The notes under the pieces are model-generated. The model was not told the DNA's origin. It was given only the letters and a program-made list of their open reading frames with translations, and searched no databases. Of a stretch of DNA of 5,390 bases, positions 1 through 5,390 are shown one piece after another; the first letter of the stretch is position 1; every line of letters begins with the position of its first letter. A program made the position numbers and the translations under genes. Source of the stretch: Chloroflexota bacterium (GTDB taxonomy: Bacteria > Chloroflexota > Dehalococcoidia > SZUA-161 > SpSt-899); contig QLUL01000090.1 of assembly GCA_018725425.1 (NCBI GenBank), positions 1-5,390 of the forward strand, in the 5' to 3' direction.

Positions 1-1136
1 AGGATCGCCACTGCCTGGGCAGTGTTGAAATCGTCATCCATGGCCTCAACAAACCTCTGGCGGTAGGATTCAGCATCCCGTGGCTGCCCCTGTTGAGTCT
101 GGAGTCTGGAGTCTGGAGTCTGGAGTCTCCCACCCCACCCCTCGACTCTTGACGCTTGACTCTTGACGCTTGACGCTGCCCGGCGCAGCCTCTCTACCCC
201 CCTTTCCATCGCCTCCAGCCCTTCATCGGAATAGGTTAAGGGACTGCGATAATAGGAACTGAGCACAAAAAGCCTGAAGCCATCGGTGCTGAATCTTTGA
301 AGCAACTCTCTAACGGTGATAAGATTCCCCAGAGACTTGCTCATCTTGTCCTGCCCCAACTGCAATAGCCCGTTGTGCATCCAGTATTTGACAAAGGGGA
401 CGCTCCCAGTGAAGGCTTCCGATTGAGCGATCTCGTTTTCGTGATGAGGAAATATCAGGTCCTGCCCTCCACCGTGGATATCGAGGGTGTTACCCAAATA
501 CTTGAGCGACATCACGCTGCACTCGATGTGCCACCCCGGCCTCCCCCCACCCCAGGGACTTTCCCAGCTCGGCTCGCCGTGTTTGGCGGCCTTCCACAGT
601 GCGAAATCAAGGGGACATTCTTTAGCCTGGTCAATTTCTATCCGCGCTCCAGCCGACATATCATCCAGATTGCGGTGACTGAGCTTCCCGTAGCTATCGG
701 TGCTGCGGACTCTGAAGTAAACATCGCCATTCAGTTCATAGGCATGGCCTTTCTCAATCAGTCCCTGCACCACTCTGATGATGTCCGGTACCTCCTCGGT
801 GGCCCTGGGGTAAGCATCGGCCCTTTTTATATTCAGGGCATCCATATCCTCGAAGTACTCCTCGATGAACCTCTCAGCCAGCTCCTCAGCCGGGATGCCG
901 AGCGCATTTGCTCGGACGATGATCTTATCGTCAATGTCGGTAAAGTTCTGCACATGTTTGACCTTATAGCCGCGGAATTCGAGATAGCGCCGCACGACAT
1001 CGAAGATGATGTAGCTCATGGCGTGGCCGATGTGGCAGGAGTTATAGGGCGTTACGCCGCAGACGTACATCTTCACCTCATCCCCACCGGGGACGAATTC
1101 GTCCTTCTTACCAGAAAAGGGGCTATAGATTTTCAC
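1..1136 (-). CDS. cysS: Cysteinyl-tRNA synthetase, 3' end missing
   Basis: Class I aminoacyl-tRNA synthetase that charges tRNA-Cys with cysteine in the cytoplasm, using ATP. The frame is open for 378 codons to the left edge; family members are about 460 residues, so roughly the last 80 are outside. Seen: N-terminus [16 protein letters not shown]; first signature CHIGH (residues 34-38); second signature KMSKS (264-268). The expected zinc ligands are C26, C206 (GWHIEC), H231 and E235 (HHENE). The anticodon-binding helical region starts near ERLRRA and resumes at [15 protein letters not shown]. Start is GTG at 1136, chosen because it gives the usual family N-terminus; a weak AAGG lies 9 bases upstream. 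It begins 11 bases after the methyltransferase stop. Odd: a repeat-encoded linker of about 37 residues between catalytic and C-terminal parts, longer than I expect. Identity is very secure. Confidence 0.97.
   Translation of the reverse strand, partial: MKIYSPFSGKKDEFVPGGDEVKMYVCGVTPYNSCHIGHAMSYIIFDVVRRYLEFRGYKVKHVQNFTDIDDKIIVRANALGIPAEELAERFIEEYFEDMDALNIKRADAYPRATEEVPDIIRVVQGLIEKGHAYELNGDVYFRVRSTDSYGKLSHRNLDDMSAGARIEIDQAKECPLDFALWKAAKHGEPSWESPWGGGRPGWHIECSVMSLKYLGNTLDIHGGGQDLIFPHHENEIAQSEAFTGSVPFVKYWMHNGLLQLGQDKMSKSLGNLITVRELLQRFSTDGFRLFVLSSYYRSPLTYSDEGLEAMERGVERLRRAASSVKSQASRVEGWGGRLQTPDSRLQTQQGQPRDAESYRQRFVEAMDDDFNTAQAVAI
95..178. repeat. In-phase heptad tandem repeats inside cysS
   Basis: Five tandem copies of GAGTCTG-type units occupy 95-129 (last copy GAGTCTC). 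After 14 bases of C-rich sequence, five copies of GACKCTT-type units (GACTCTT/GACGCTT, last GACGCTG) occupy 144-178. The two arrays are in the same 7-base phase, because 95 to 144 is 49 bases. The whole block is 84 bases, i.e. 12 heptad slots and exactly 28 codons, so the cysS frame is kept. The encoded peptide is low-complexity, with [11 protein letters not shown] as its clearest repeat. Confidence 0.9.
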
Positions 1137-1147
1137 TTGACTCAACC

Positions 1148-1982
1148 TTATTTATATTTCGCCCACTTGATTTTATTCGTTTTCTTCACCGTGGTATCCT
1201 CGGGATAGGACTTTCTCATTATGAAAAGGTATTTAAAACCTCTTAAGTAGAAATTGAACCTTTTTGCTCTGTTGTGCCAAACTCCAGTGTGTGAACTCTG
1301 GCCCCTTCGTGCCACGACTACAATATCAACCGTTTCAAAATATTTGCAAAGCATTCCGTATAATTTGAATCCAACAGGAGTGAATCTTTTCTTAACCCAT
1401 TGGTCTCCAATCAGCCAAGCCATTACCTTACCGGGCTTGAGTATTCGATATATTTCCTGTGCAACTTTCTCTAGTTCTTCATAAAACAGGTTTTCCTCAC
1501 ATGAAATTCGCCCAATGCAATCGGGATGCTCTGAATATTTCACATTGTCGCCATAAGGGGAGTCTATAAACACCATATCTACCGATTCGTCATCAAGCGG
1601 GATGTTTCGAGCATCATTTTGAATAACCTCTGAGTGTTGAGGGGCAATGTCATATCCTACAACTTGCCTCCCTTCCTCCTTACACACATCAATTGTTGTT
1701 CCGCTGCCACACATTGGGTCAACAACCATGTCACCACGCTGTGTGTATCTTTGGAGAAGATTCCAAATTAGAAATGCCGGTGTAACACCTTGAAACTTAT
1801 TATTTCCTTTGTACCCTGCCGTAACTCTGCTTAGGATAATCCCAGAGAGTTGTAGTTTCAAAGGATGGCTTTTCGTCTGTCTGAGCAGCATCCCTTTGAG
1901 AGCCGACAAGAACATCGGCCTCTACTTCCTTAAATAAAGGTAAGGTTCCTTTGTTCCTTATATTCGCGTCTTTACTCGCCAT
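1148..1982 (-). pseudogene. Frameshifted amino-methyltransferase of a restriction-modification system
   Basis: Reads as a SAM-dependent DNA methyltransferase (N4-cytosine or N6-adenine type) that would protect sites cut by the adjacent endonuclease. The N-terminal part (ATG at 1982, MASKDANIRNKG...TLWDYPKQSYG) is in one frame and stops at 1800-1802. The rest (GNNKFQGVTPAFLIWN onward to 1148) is in another. Joining them near 1808-1821 gives about 277 residues. In the joined protein, motif I DPMCGSGTT is near residue 88 and motif IV DSPY near 140, with the target-recognition part after; the order I then IV fits the gamma-type arrangement. DSPY departs from the usual D/N/S-PPY. The ATG at 1982 has a strong ribosome site and overlaps the endonuclease stop by 11 bases (ATGGCGAGTAA). 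The downstream frame alone (ATG at 1915) lacks the WDYPKQSYG block. Either genuine decay or a sequence error; target unknown. Confidence 0.8.
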
Positions 1983-1989
1983 TAGCCAG

Positions 1990-1996
1990 CCTCCTC
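1990..1996 (-). promoter_or_regulatory. Ribosome binding site fixing the methyltransferase start
   Basis: GAGGAGG on the minus strand, 7 bases before the ATG at 1982, inside the end of the endonuclease gene. It supports the upstream ATG rather than the internal ATG at 1915, and so supports a frameshifted gene. The position suggests translational coupling to the endonuclease. Confidence 0.8.
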
Positions 1997-2639
1997 AGAT
2001 CGTCAATTAGCTTAGGAAATGACTTAACCCTGTCGCTTTCGCTTGCTTGGCGTAGGGTATATGTGCCATCTAAGTCGTGCTCAACGATTATTCTGTTCCT
2101 CACTGCCCCTCTTTTTGAGGGCTCATCTAGACCCCTAACTAGGTCCCCATCCTCATCTGTCGTTATGAACCATCCCTTTATATGCATCGTTGCCGGGTCC
2201 GATGCTAGCTTTAACTTCCAATATGCAGTTTGGGCTATCCGCTCTCTTAAGGTAATCTTGCAGGATATTATCCCCATAATCCTACATGTCGATGGTTCAT
2301 ATACTACCAAGTCTGCATCTGGGAGTATTGAAAACCTACCATACCTAATGAGTAAGTTTCGGTAAACTTTACTTAACTCTTCGGATAGCCGCTTTCGACT
2401 AAGCAAAAATCCCGGGATGCATCTAATCCTCTCAGTAGTTAGCTCCGACTGGATGCTATACAGTATGAGCTTCTCAAAATTCTTCCCCTTGAAGCCCTTC
2501 CAAGATTGCTCAGGATCAGGGGTTTTGCCCTGCGCAATTAGTTTCTGAGCCTTCTCACTTCTTAAGTATTCTTGCTTGTATCCCTCCTGTGCCTCCTCGA
2601 ATATTTCAGACACATGGAGATATACCTTATCACTAGAGC

Positions 2640-2712
2640 CTCTTGCAAAAAGGGATTCTCTGAAGCTGGCAGTTGCGTTATCTCAGCTTCGGCCAACGGA
2701 TTTTTGCAAGAG
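2640..2712. repeat. Imperfect inverted repeat in the endonuclease 5' region
   Basis: Outer arms CTCTTGCAAAAA (2640-2651) and TTTTTGCAAGAG (2701-2712) are perfect 12-base complements. Inner arms GAAGCTG (2662-2668) and CAGCTTC (2684-2690) are perfect 7-base complements. They are concentric, separated by unpaired 10-base stretches of equal length on each side, with a 15-base central loop. The A5 and T5 runs where the endonuclease frame breaks form the inner ends of the outer arms. No T-run follows, so a terminator is unlikely. Confidence 0.75.
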
Positions 2713-2776
2713 CCTCACTATAAAGTCTCTTCTTCTCGTCATACATTCTTTTCAGATCTTCAAAATTCATCACTCA

Positions 2777-2784
2777 CCCTCCTC
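2777..2784 (-). promoter_or_regulatory. Ribosome binding site for the original endonuclease start
   Basis: GAGGAGGG on the minus strand ends 6 bases before the ATG at 2770. It is among the strongest such sites in the window and points to 2770 as the original endonuclease start, although that frame now ends after 30 codons. Confidence 0.75.
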
Positions 2785-2833
2785 AATATCATCACTGCAT
2801 ATTGAGCATCCCCCGCTAACTACATCAAAACTG

Positions 2834-3304
2834 TCACTTACTAATCAAGGCCACCGCGTATGCCGCCATCCCCTCCCCCCTCCCCACGAACCCCAGCCCG
2901 TCGGTGGTCTTCGCCTTGATTCCAATTTGATCTTCACTTACAGACAAAACTTCAGCAATTCGCCTTCTCATCCCATCGATAAACGGCGCAAGCCTCGGCT
3001 CCTGGGCAGCGATGGTAACATCGATATTGCCGATGTGCCAGCCATGATCCACAAGCAGTTCCCTCGTCTGCCGAAGCAAAACCAGACTTGAGGTGCCCCG
3101 GTACTGAGGATCAGTGGATGGGAAGTAGGTCCCGATGTCTCCCAGGGTGGCAGCGCCGAGCAAGGCATCGATTATGGCGTGTATCGCCACATCGGCATCG
3201 CTCCAGCCAAGGAGGCCCTTACCGAAAGGCACCTCCACCCCACCCAACACCAGCCTCCGCCCTTCCACCAGCCTATGGACATCGTAGCCGATTCCGACGC
3301 GCAT
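2834..3304 (-). CDS. ispF: 2-C-methyl-D-erythritol 2,4-cyclodiphosphate synthase
   Basis: Fifth enzyme of the MEP pathway: it cyclises CDP-methylerythritol 2-phosphate to the 2,4-cyclodiphosphate, releasing CMP, on the way to IPP and DMAPP. The family is a trimeric, divalent-metal-dependent cytoplasmic enzyme. Seen: 156 residues, the normal length. The metal-binding GYDVHR (D8, H10) and the third ligand H42 in SDADVAIHAI are present, as are GDIGTYFPSTD (55-65), QEPRLAPFI (101-109) and the C-terminal KTTDGLGFVGRGEG (132-145). All expected motifs are there and the frame is intact. ATG 3304 gives the standard family N-terminus (MRVGIGYDVH), though no clear ribosome site is visible. It lies 62 bases after ispD, with a hairpin in the gap, which fits the usual ispD-ispF operon. 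The restriction cassette follows 63 bases downstream. Confidence 0.97.
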   Translation of the reverse strand: MRVGIGYDVHRLVEGRRLVLGGVEVPFGKGLLGWSDADVAIHAIIDALLGAATLGDIGTYFPSTDPQYRGTSSLVLLRQTRELLVDHGWHIGNIDVTIAAQEPRLAPFIDGMRRRIAEVLSVSEDQIGIKAKTTDGLGFVGRGEGMAAYAVALISK

Positions 3305-3324
3305 GGCTTTTAGAAACCCTGTCG

Positions 3325-3344
3325 GGGGAGGCTGAAGCCTCCCC
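3325..3344. repeat. Perfect GC-rich hairpin between ispD and ispF
   Basis: GGGGAGGCT and AGCCTCCCC are 9-base perfect complements with only GA between them, so effectively an 8-base stem with a tetraloop. It starts 21 bases upstream of the ispF ATG. No T-run follows on either strand, so it is not a standard intrinsic terminator. It may be an interspersed palindrome or an mRNA processing or stability element. Confidence 0.8.
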
Positions 3345-3366
3345 TACCCAACTGACGCCTGAACGC

Positions 3367-4050
3367 CTACAGACCTTCTTTCCTCCTCAGAATGACCTCT
3401 GCCAGCGCCAGGTCCTCCGGGGTGGTCACTTTGATATTCTCGTATGATCCGCGGTAGATTCTTACCCTGTGTCCCAACCTTTCAACCATCGTGGCGTCAT
3501 CGCTGACATCTTCGGTTATCTCTTCGTGGGCCTGGAATATTAGATCAAAGAGAAAGACCTGTGGGGTCTGGACAGTCCACAAGGTATCTCTCTCCGGCGT
3601 CTGGCACACAAACCCGTCCCGGGAGACCCTCTTGATGGTATCTTTGACCGGCACGGCGGCAACTGCCGTGCCGCTCTCCCCGGCCTCGGCCAGTCCTCTC
3701 TCAATCAGATCGGGGTCAACTAGTGGCCTTGCCCCATCGTGGATCACTACCCACTGGCAATCTCCCAGTCTCCGGAGTCCATTTTTGACGGAGTCCTGGC
3801 GCCGCTCTCCTCCCGGGCATATTGCCGTTACCTTTGGCCATTGATGGCTGCTCACCAGCTCTCGTCCACGCTCCAAGTTCTCCTCCCCCAATACGAGCAC
3901 TATTTCGTCAATAACGGAGGATTCCTGGAAAGTGTCGAGTACCCTTGCAAGCAATGGTTCTCCCCCAAGCTCGGCAAAGACCTTATCCACCCCGCTCATT
4001 CGTTGACTTTGCCCCGCGGCTACAATGATCGCTCCAACTCTGCCCCTCAT
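3367..4050 (-). CDS. ispD: 2-C-methyl-D-erythritol 4-phosphate cytidylyltransferase
   Basis: Third enzyme of the MEP pathway: it couples CTP and methylerythritol 4-phosphate to CDP-methylerythritol and pyrophosphate. Seen: 227 residues, normal for the family. The nucleotide-binding loop is AAGQSQRMSG (11-20), with R17 and K23 as the expected catalytic basic residues. GGERRQDSV (80-88), HDGARP (104-109), VPVKDTIK (133-140), TPQVF (162-166) and ENIKVTTPEDL (204-214, K207) follow in the expected order. The loop reads VDKVF after RMSG, which is acceptable variation. ATG 4050 places the loop about 10 residues in, as usual, with a purine-rich GGAGAGAGG upstream. It lies 68 bases after yacL, with a heptad array in that gap, and 62 bases before ispF. 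Probably co-transcribed with both. Confidence 0.97.
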   Translation of the reverse strand: MRGRVGAIIVAAGQSQRMSGVDKVFAELGGEPLLARVLDTFQESSVIDEIVLVLGEENLERGRELVSSHQWPKVTAICPGGERRQDSVKNGLRRLGDCQWVVIHDGARPLVDPDLIERGLAEAGESGTAVAAVPVKDTIKRVSRDGFVCQTPERDTLWTVQTPQVFLFDLIFQAHEEITEDVSDDATMVERLGHRVRIYRGSYENIKVTTPEDLALAEVILRRKEGL

Positions 4051-4068
4051 TCCGCGGCCTCTCTCCCC

Positions 4069-4103
4069 GGTTCAAAGTTCAACCTCGAACCTTGAACCTC
4101 GAA
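4069..4103. repeat. Five-copy heptad repeat between yacL and ispD
   Basis: Five imperfect 7-base units in a row: GGTTCAA, AGTTCAA, CCTCGAA, CCTTGAA, CCTCGAA. The unit sequence differs from the arrays in cysS and upstream of yacL, but unit length and copy number match those in cysS. It sits in the 68-base gap upstream of ispD and leaves little room for other elements. Confidence 0.8.
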
Positions 4104-4118
4104 CACGTAGATCTGCTC

Positions 4119-5147
4119 CTACTGGGAATGAGCAAAGATCATCCTCCCAGCCCCGGTTTGCAGCACCCTGTTGACTGTAACCGTAACCTCGGTGTTCAGA
4201 TAGCGACGTCCCCCTTCAACTACCACCATGGTGCCGTCGTCGAGGAAACCGACCCCTTGCCCCAGTTCCTTACCTTCCTGGACGATGCGAAGTCTCATTT
4301 CCTCGCCCGGCAGGACCACTGGCTTTAAGGCATTGGCCAGCTCATTGACATTGAGCACCCTGATTCCCTGCAGCGAGGCCACTCGATTCAGATTGACATC
4401 ATTGGTAACGATGGGGCATCGCAGAACCTTGGCTAACTCCACCAGTTTGGTGTCCACCTCGCGGATGCCTTTAAAATCCATGTCTGATATCTGGACGGGG
4501 ATGTCTGATTCCCGCTGCAGCCTGGTTAGAATGTCCAGACCTCTGCGTCCCCGGATTCGCCGTAGTGGATCGGGCGAGTCGGCAATATAGTGTAGCTCGT
4601 CGAGAACGAACTTAGGGATAAGCAAAGTGCCGTGCACGAAGCCTGTCTCGATAATATCGGCTATGCGCCCATCAATGATGGAGTTGGTATCCAGGATGAC
4701 CTTGCCATTCCTCCCGTCACTCATCATCGTCGCCACCGAGGGAGTCGTGCCGAGGAATGGGGCTACATCGCGGCTACGAAGCACCATTACCGATATGGCC
4801 AGATAGCTCAACACCAGAAAGGCGATCACCGGTGAGACCTTGCCCCACAGGCCGGGGAGCAAGGAAAGGGGCAGGGCCAGAATGGCTGAGAGGACTAAAG
4901 CGATTATCAGACCGACCGTGGCCGCAAAAAAGGTATGGCCGGGGATCTGTTTAATCTTCCCCCGCAGCCAACGCTGGGGATAGGGGGCGAGTGCAAATCC
5001 AATGCCAGCCCCACACATGGTGAGCAGGGCGACCCATAATACTCCTTCCATTGGAGGATCTTGCTCGTTGATAAATGATCCCAGCCTCCACCCACCAAGG
5101 CCAAAGATGATTGCTCCGACGAAACGGAGAGGAAACATATGAGACAT
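4119..5147 (-). CDS. yacL: Membrane-anchored PIN/TRAM domain protein (YacL family)
   Basis: Predicted integral-membrane nuclease-like protein of the Bacillus YacL family. The family is usually found next to ispD and its cellular role is poorly defined. Residue numbers are for the 342-residue form. Four hydrophobic segments lie near 7-23, 36-56, 72-96 and 105-122. A PIN domain follows, with LDTNSIIDGR (D153, D159), LDEL (E184), EVDTKL (D232) and TNDVNLN (D250) as the acidic metal-binding positions. A C-terminal TRAM domain, probably RNA-binding, spans about 280-339 (EGKELGQGVGFLDDGTMVVV). The PIN acidic residues look complete, so ribonuclease activity on the cytoplasmic face is plausible. Start is ATG 5147 because AAAGGAG lies 8 bases upstream; the in-frame GTG at 5156 overlaps that ribosome site. 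It is the first gene of the apparent yacL-ispD-ispF operon. Confidence 0.92.
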   Translation of the reverse strand: MSHMFPLRFVGAIIFGLGGWRLGSFINEQDPPMEGVLWVALLTMCGAGIGFALAPYPQRWLRGKIKQIPGHTFFAATVGLIIALVLSAILALPLSLLPGLWGKVSPVIAFLVLSYLAISVMVLRSRDVAPFLGTTPSVATMMSDGRNGKVILDTNSIIDGRIADIIETGFVHGTLLIPKFVLDELHYIADSPDPLRRIRGRRGLDILTRLQRESDIPVQISDMDFKGIREVDTKLVELAKVLRCPIVTNDVNLNRVASLQGIRVLNVNELANALKPVVLPGEEMRLRIVQEGKELGQGVGFLDDGTMVVVEGGRRYLNTEVTVTVNRVLQTGAGRMIFAHSQ

Positions 5148-5155
5148 AAATACCA

Positions 5156-5162
5156 CTCCTTT
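5156..5162 (-). promoter_or_regulatory. Ribosome binding site of yacL
   Basis: AAAGGAG on the minus strand, 8 bases before ATG 5147. It decides the start against the in-frame GTG at 5154-5156, which it overlaps. Confidence 0.75.
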
Positions 5163-5189
5163 CTTGTTATTTCAAGTGACATCACCAAT

Positions 5190-5196
5190 CCTCCTT
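5190..5196 (-). promoter_or_regulatory. Second strong ribosome-binding-like site upstream of yacL
   Basis: AAGGAGG, 7 bases before an ATG at 5182 (preceded in frame by GTG). The frame that follows begins MSLEITRKEWYLCLICFL. It overlaps yacL out of frame and stops at 4907. Past the first residues it is a composition shadow of yacL, so it may be a leader-type start, a relic or coincidence. Confidence 0.4.
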
Positions 5197-5198
5197 GC

Positions 5199-5212
5199 GA
5201 CTAAAGACTAAA
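5199..5212. repeat. Two-copy heptad GACTAAA
   Basis: GACTAAA twice in tandem, directly before (on the minus strand) the AAGGAGG at 5190-5196. Unit length 7, as in the other arrays of the window. Confidence 0.6.
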
Positions 5213-5243
5213 GGCTGTTAGGTTACTTCAGCTTATCTACCTA

Positions 5244-5274
5244 ATTTTACCACAAAAGAAGTGTTAAGTGTTAA
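5244..5274 (-). promoter_or_regulatory. Weak candidate promoter for the yacL operon
   Basis: TAAAAT at 5244-5249 resembles a -10 box. TTAACA at 5269-5274 resembles a -35 box, but the spacing is 19 bases; a second TTAACA at 5262-5267 gives only 12. The 135-base gap downstream of the previous stop is the most likely place for an operon promoter. No other good candidate was seen. Confidence 0.22.
5259..5274. repeat. Two-copy heptad AAGTGTT
   Basis: AAGTGTT twice plus AA. On the minus strand this doubles a TTAACA hexamer, so it overlaps the candidate -35 element. Confidence 0.6.
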
Positions 5275-5282
5275 TCCGTAAC

Positions 5283-5390
5283 TTAAAACTTCCCCATCTC
5301 CATATCTATGCGAGTAATACCCCTCGCCCGGCCGTTGTCCTCTATTTCGACCAACACCGAGTTGAAGATCACCGGCCCCTTCCCCACCGA
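5283..5390 (-). CDS. C-terminal end of an unidentified protein
   Basis: An open frame enters from the right edge and ends at TAA 5283-5285, giving 35 residues. It reads VGKGPVIFNSVLVEIEDN followed by GRARGITRIDMEMGKF. The composition is protein-like, with alternating hydrophobic residues suggesting a beta-strand, and the strand matches all other genes. I do not recognise the family; it does not look like CarD, which often precedes yacL. The plus strand is also open here (ATG 5309 onward), so strand choice rests on context and residue quality. Confidence 0.5.
   Translation of the reverse strand, partial: SVGKGPVIFNSVLVEIEDNGRARGITRIDMEMGKF

Larger units (their letters stand above)
1972..2770 (-). 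pseudogene. Type II restriction endonuclease, PD-(D/E)xK fold, N-terminus frameshifted
   Basis: The largest intact frame is 213 codons from GTG 2613 to 1972. It carries what looks like a PD-(D/E)xK nuclease core: SWKGFKGKNFEKLI (37-50), PDAD (98-101), SCK (117-119), then TLRER (121-125). From memory, SCK followed by an R-(D/E)-R element is the hallmark of endonucleases with CCGG or CC(N/W)GG core sites (NgoMIV, Ecl18kI, BsaWI group). GTG 2613 has only a weak upstream site. A strong site precedes ATG 2770, where MNFEDLKRMYDEKK begins, but that frame stops at 2678-2680 after 30 residues. Restoring one base in each of two runs (2701-2705 and 2647-2651) joins everything into a 266-residue protein through LAKNPLAEAEITQLPASENP and FFARGSSDKVYLHVSEIF. 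The core may still be made from GTG 2613. Family assignment moderately sure; specificity inferred. Confidence 0.72.

Noticed and set aside
95..178. CRISPR array
   Set aside because: The 7-base units are directly adjacent without spacers and lie inside cysS coding sequence.
375..1208. Long 277-codon plus-strand open frame
   Set aside because: It is antisense to cysS, which has all CysRS signatures in its own frame; the plus-strand frame has no recognisable motif and no ribosome site.
1148..1915. Methyltransferase starting at ATG 1915 as a complete gene
   Set aside because: Its first 33 residues (MFLSALKGMLL...) are an out-of-frame reading of the real N-terminal region. The strong ribosome site and the WDYPKQSYG block belong to the frame from 1982.
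2640..2712. Terminal inverted repeats of an insertion sequence or MITE
   Set aside because: The arms enclose only about 50 bases, no target-site duplication was seen, and the sequence reads as endonuclease coding sequence once two bases are restored.
3325..3344. Intrinsic terminator between ispD and ispF
   Set aside because: A strong hairpin but no T-run on either strand, and the operon order argues for read-through.
3739..4095. Plus-strand frame across the start of ispD
   Set aside because: Antisense to ispD, with no ribosome site; a GC-composition shadow.

Overview
The window looks like part of a chromosome from an anaerobic bacterium of the Chloroflexota, most likely Dehalococcoidia-like. 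This rests on the cysteinyl-tRNA synthetase style (CGVTPY...[23 protein letters not shown]) and on the housekeeping order. It is an inference from remembered sequence style, not from a search. Every supported gene is on the minus strand, so transcription runs from the right edge to the left edge.

Layout in transcription order: the 3' end of an unidentified gene (5283-5390); a 135-base intergenic stretch with a possible promoter and short 7-base repeats; yacL, a membrane PIN/TRAM protein (4119-5147); ispD (3367-4050) and ispF (2834-3304), two steps of the MEP isoprenoid pathway; a two-gene restriction-modification cassette (endonuclease 1972-2770, methyltransferase 1148-1982); and cysS (1-1136, running off the left edge). 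The yacL-ispD-ispF block is a conserved housekeeping neighbourhood in many bacteria. The cassette separates it from cysS.

The restriction-modification cassette is the main point of interest. Sampled stretches of it are clearly AT-richer than its neighbours. Reading across frames recovers a 266-residue endonuclease with a PD...SCK...LRER core and a 277-residue amino-methyltransferase with DPMCGSG and DSPY motifs. Both reading frames are broken in this sequence: the endonuclease by two apparent one-base losses in A5 and T5 runs, the methyltransferase by an apparent one-base gain (or two-base loss). The surrounding housekeeping genes are intact, so the breaks look like real decay rather than generally poor sequence, although sequencing error is not excluded. 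The two endonuclease lesions lie in the two arms of one inverted repeat.

The second theme is 7-base tandem repeats. Arrays of five heptads occur twice inside cysS, in the same phase, and once between yacL and ispD. Two-copy arrays of other heptads lie upstream of yacL. The unit sequence differs at each site while the unit length stays 7.
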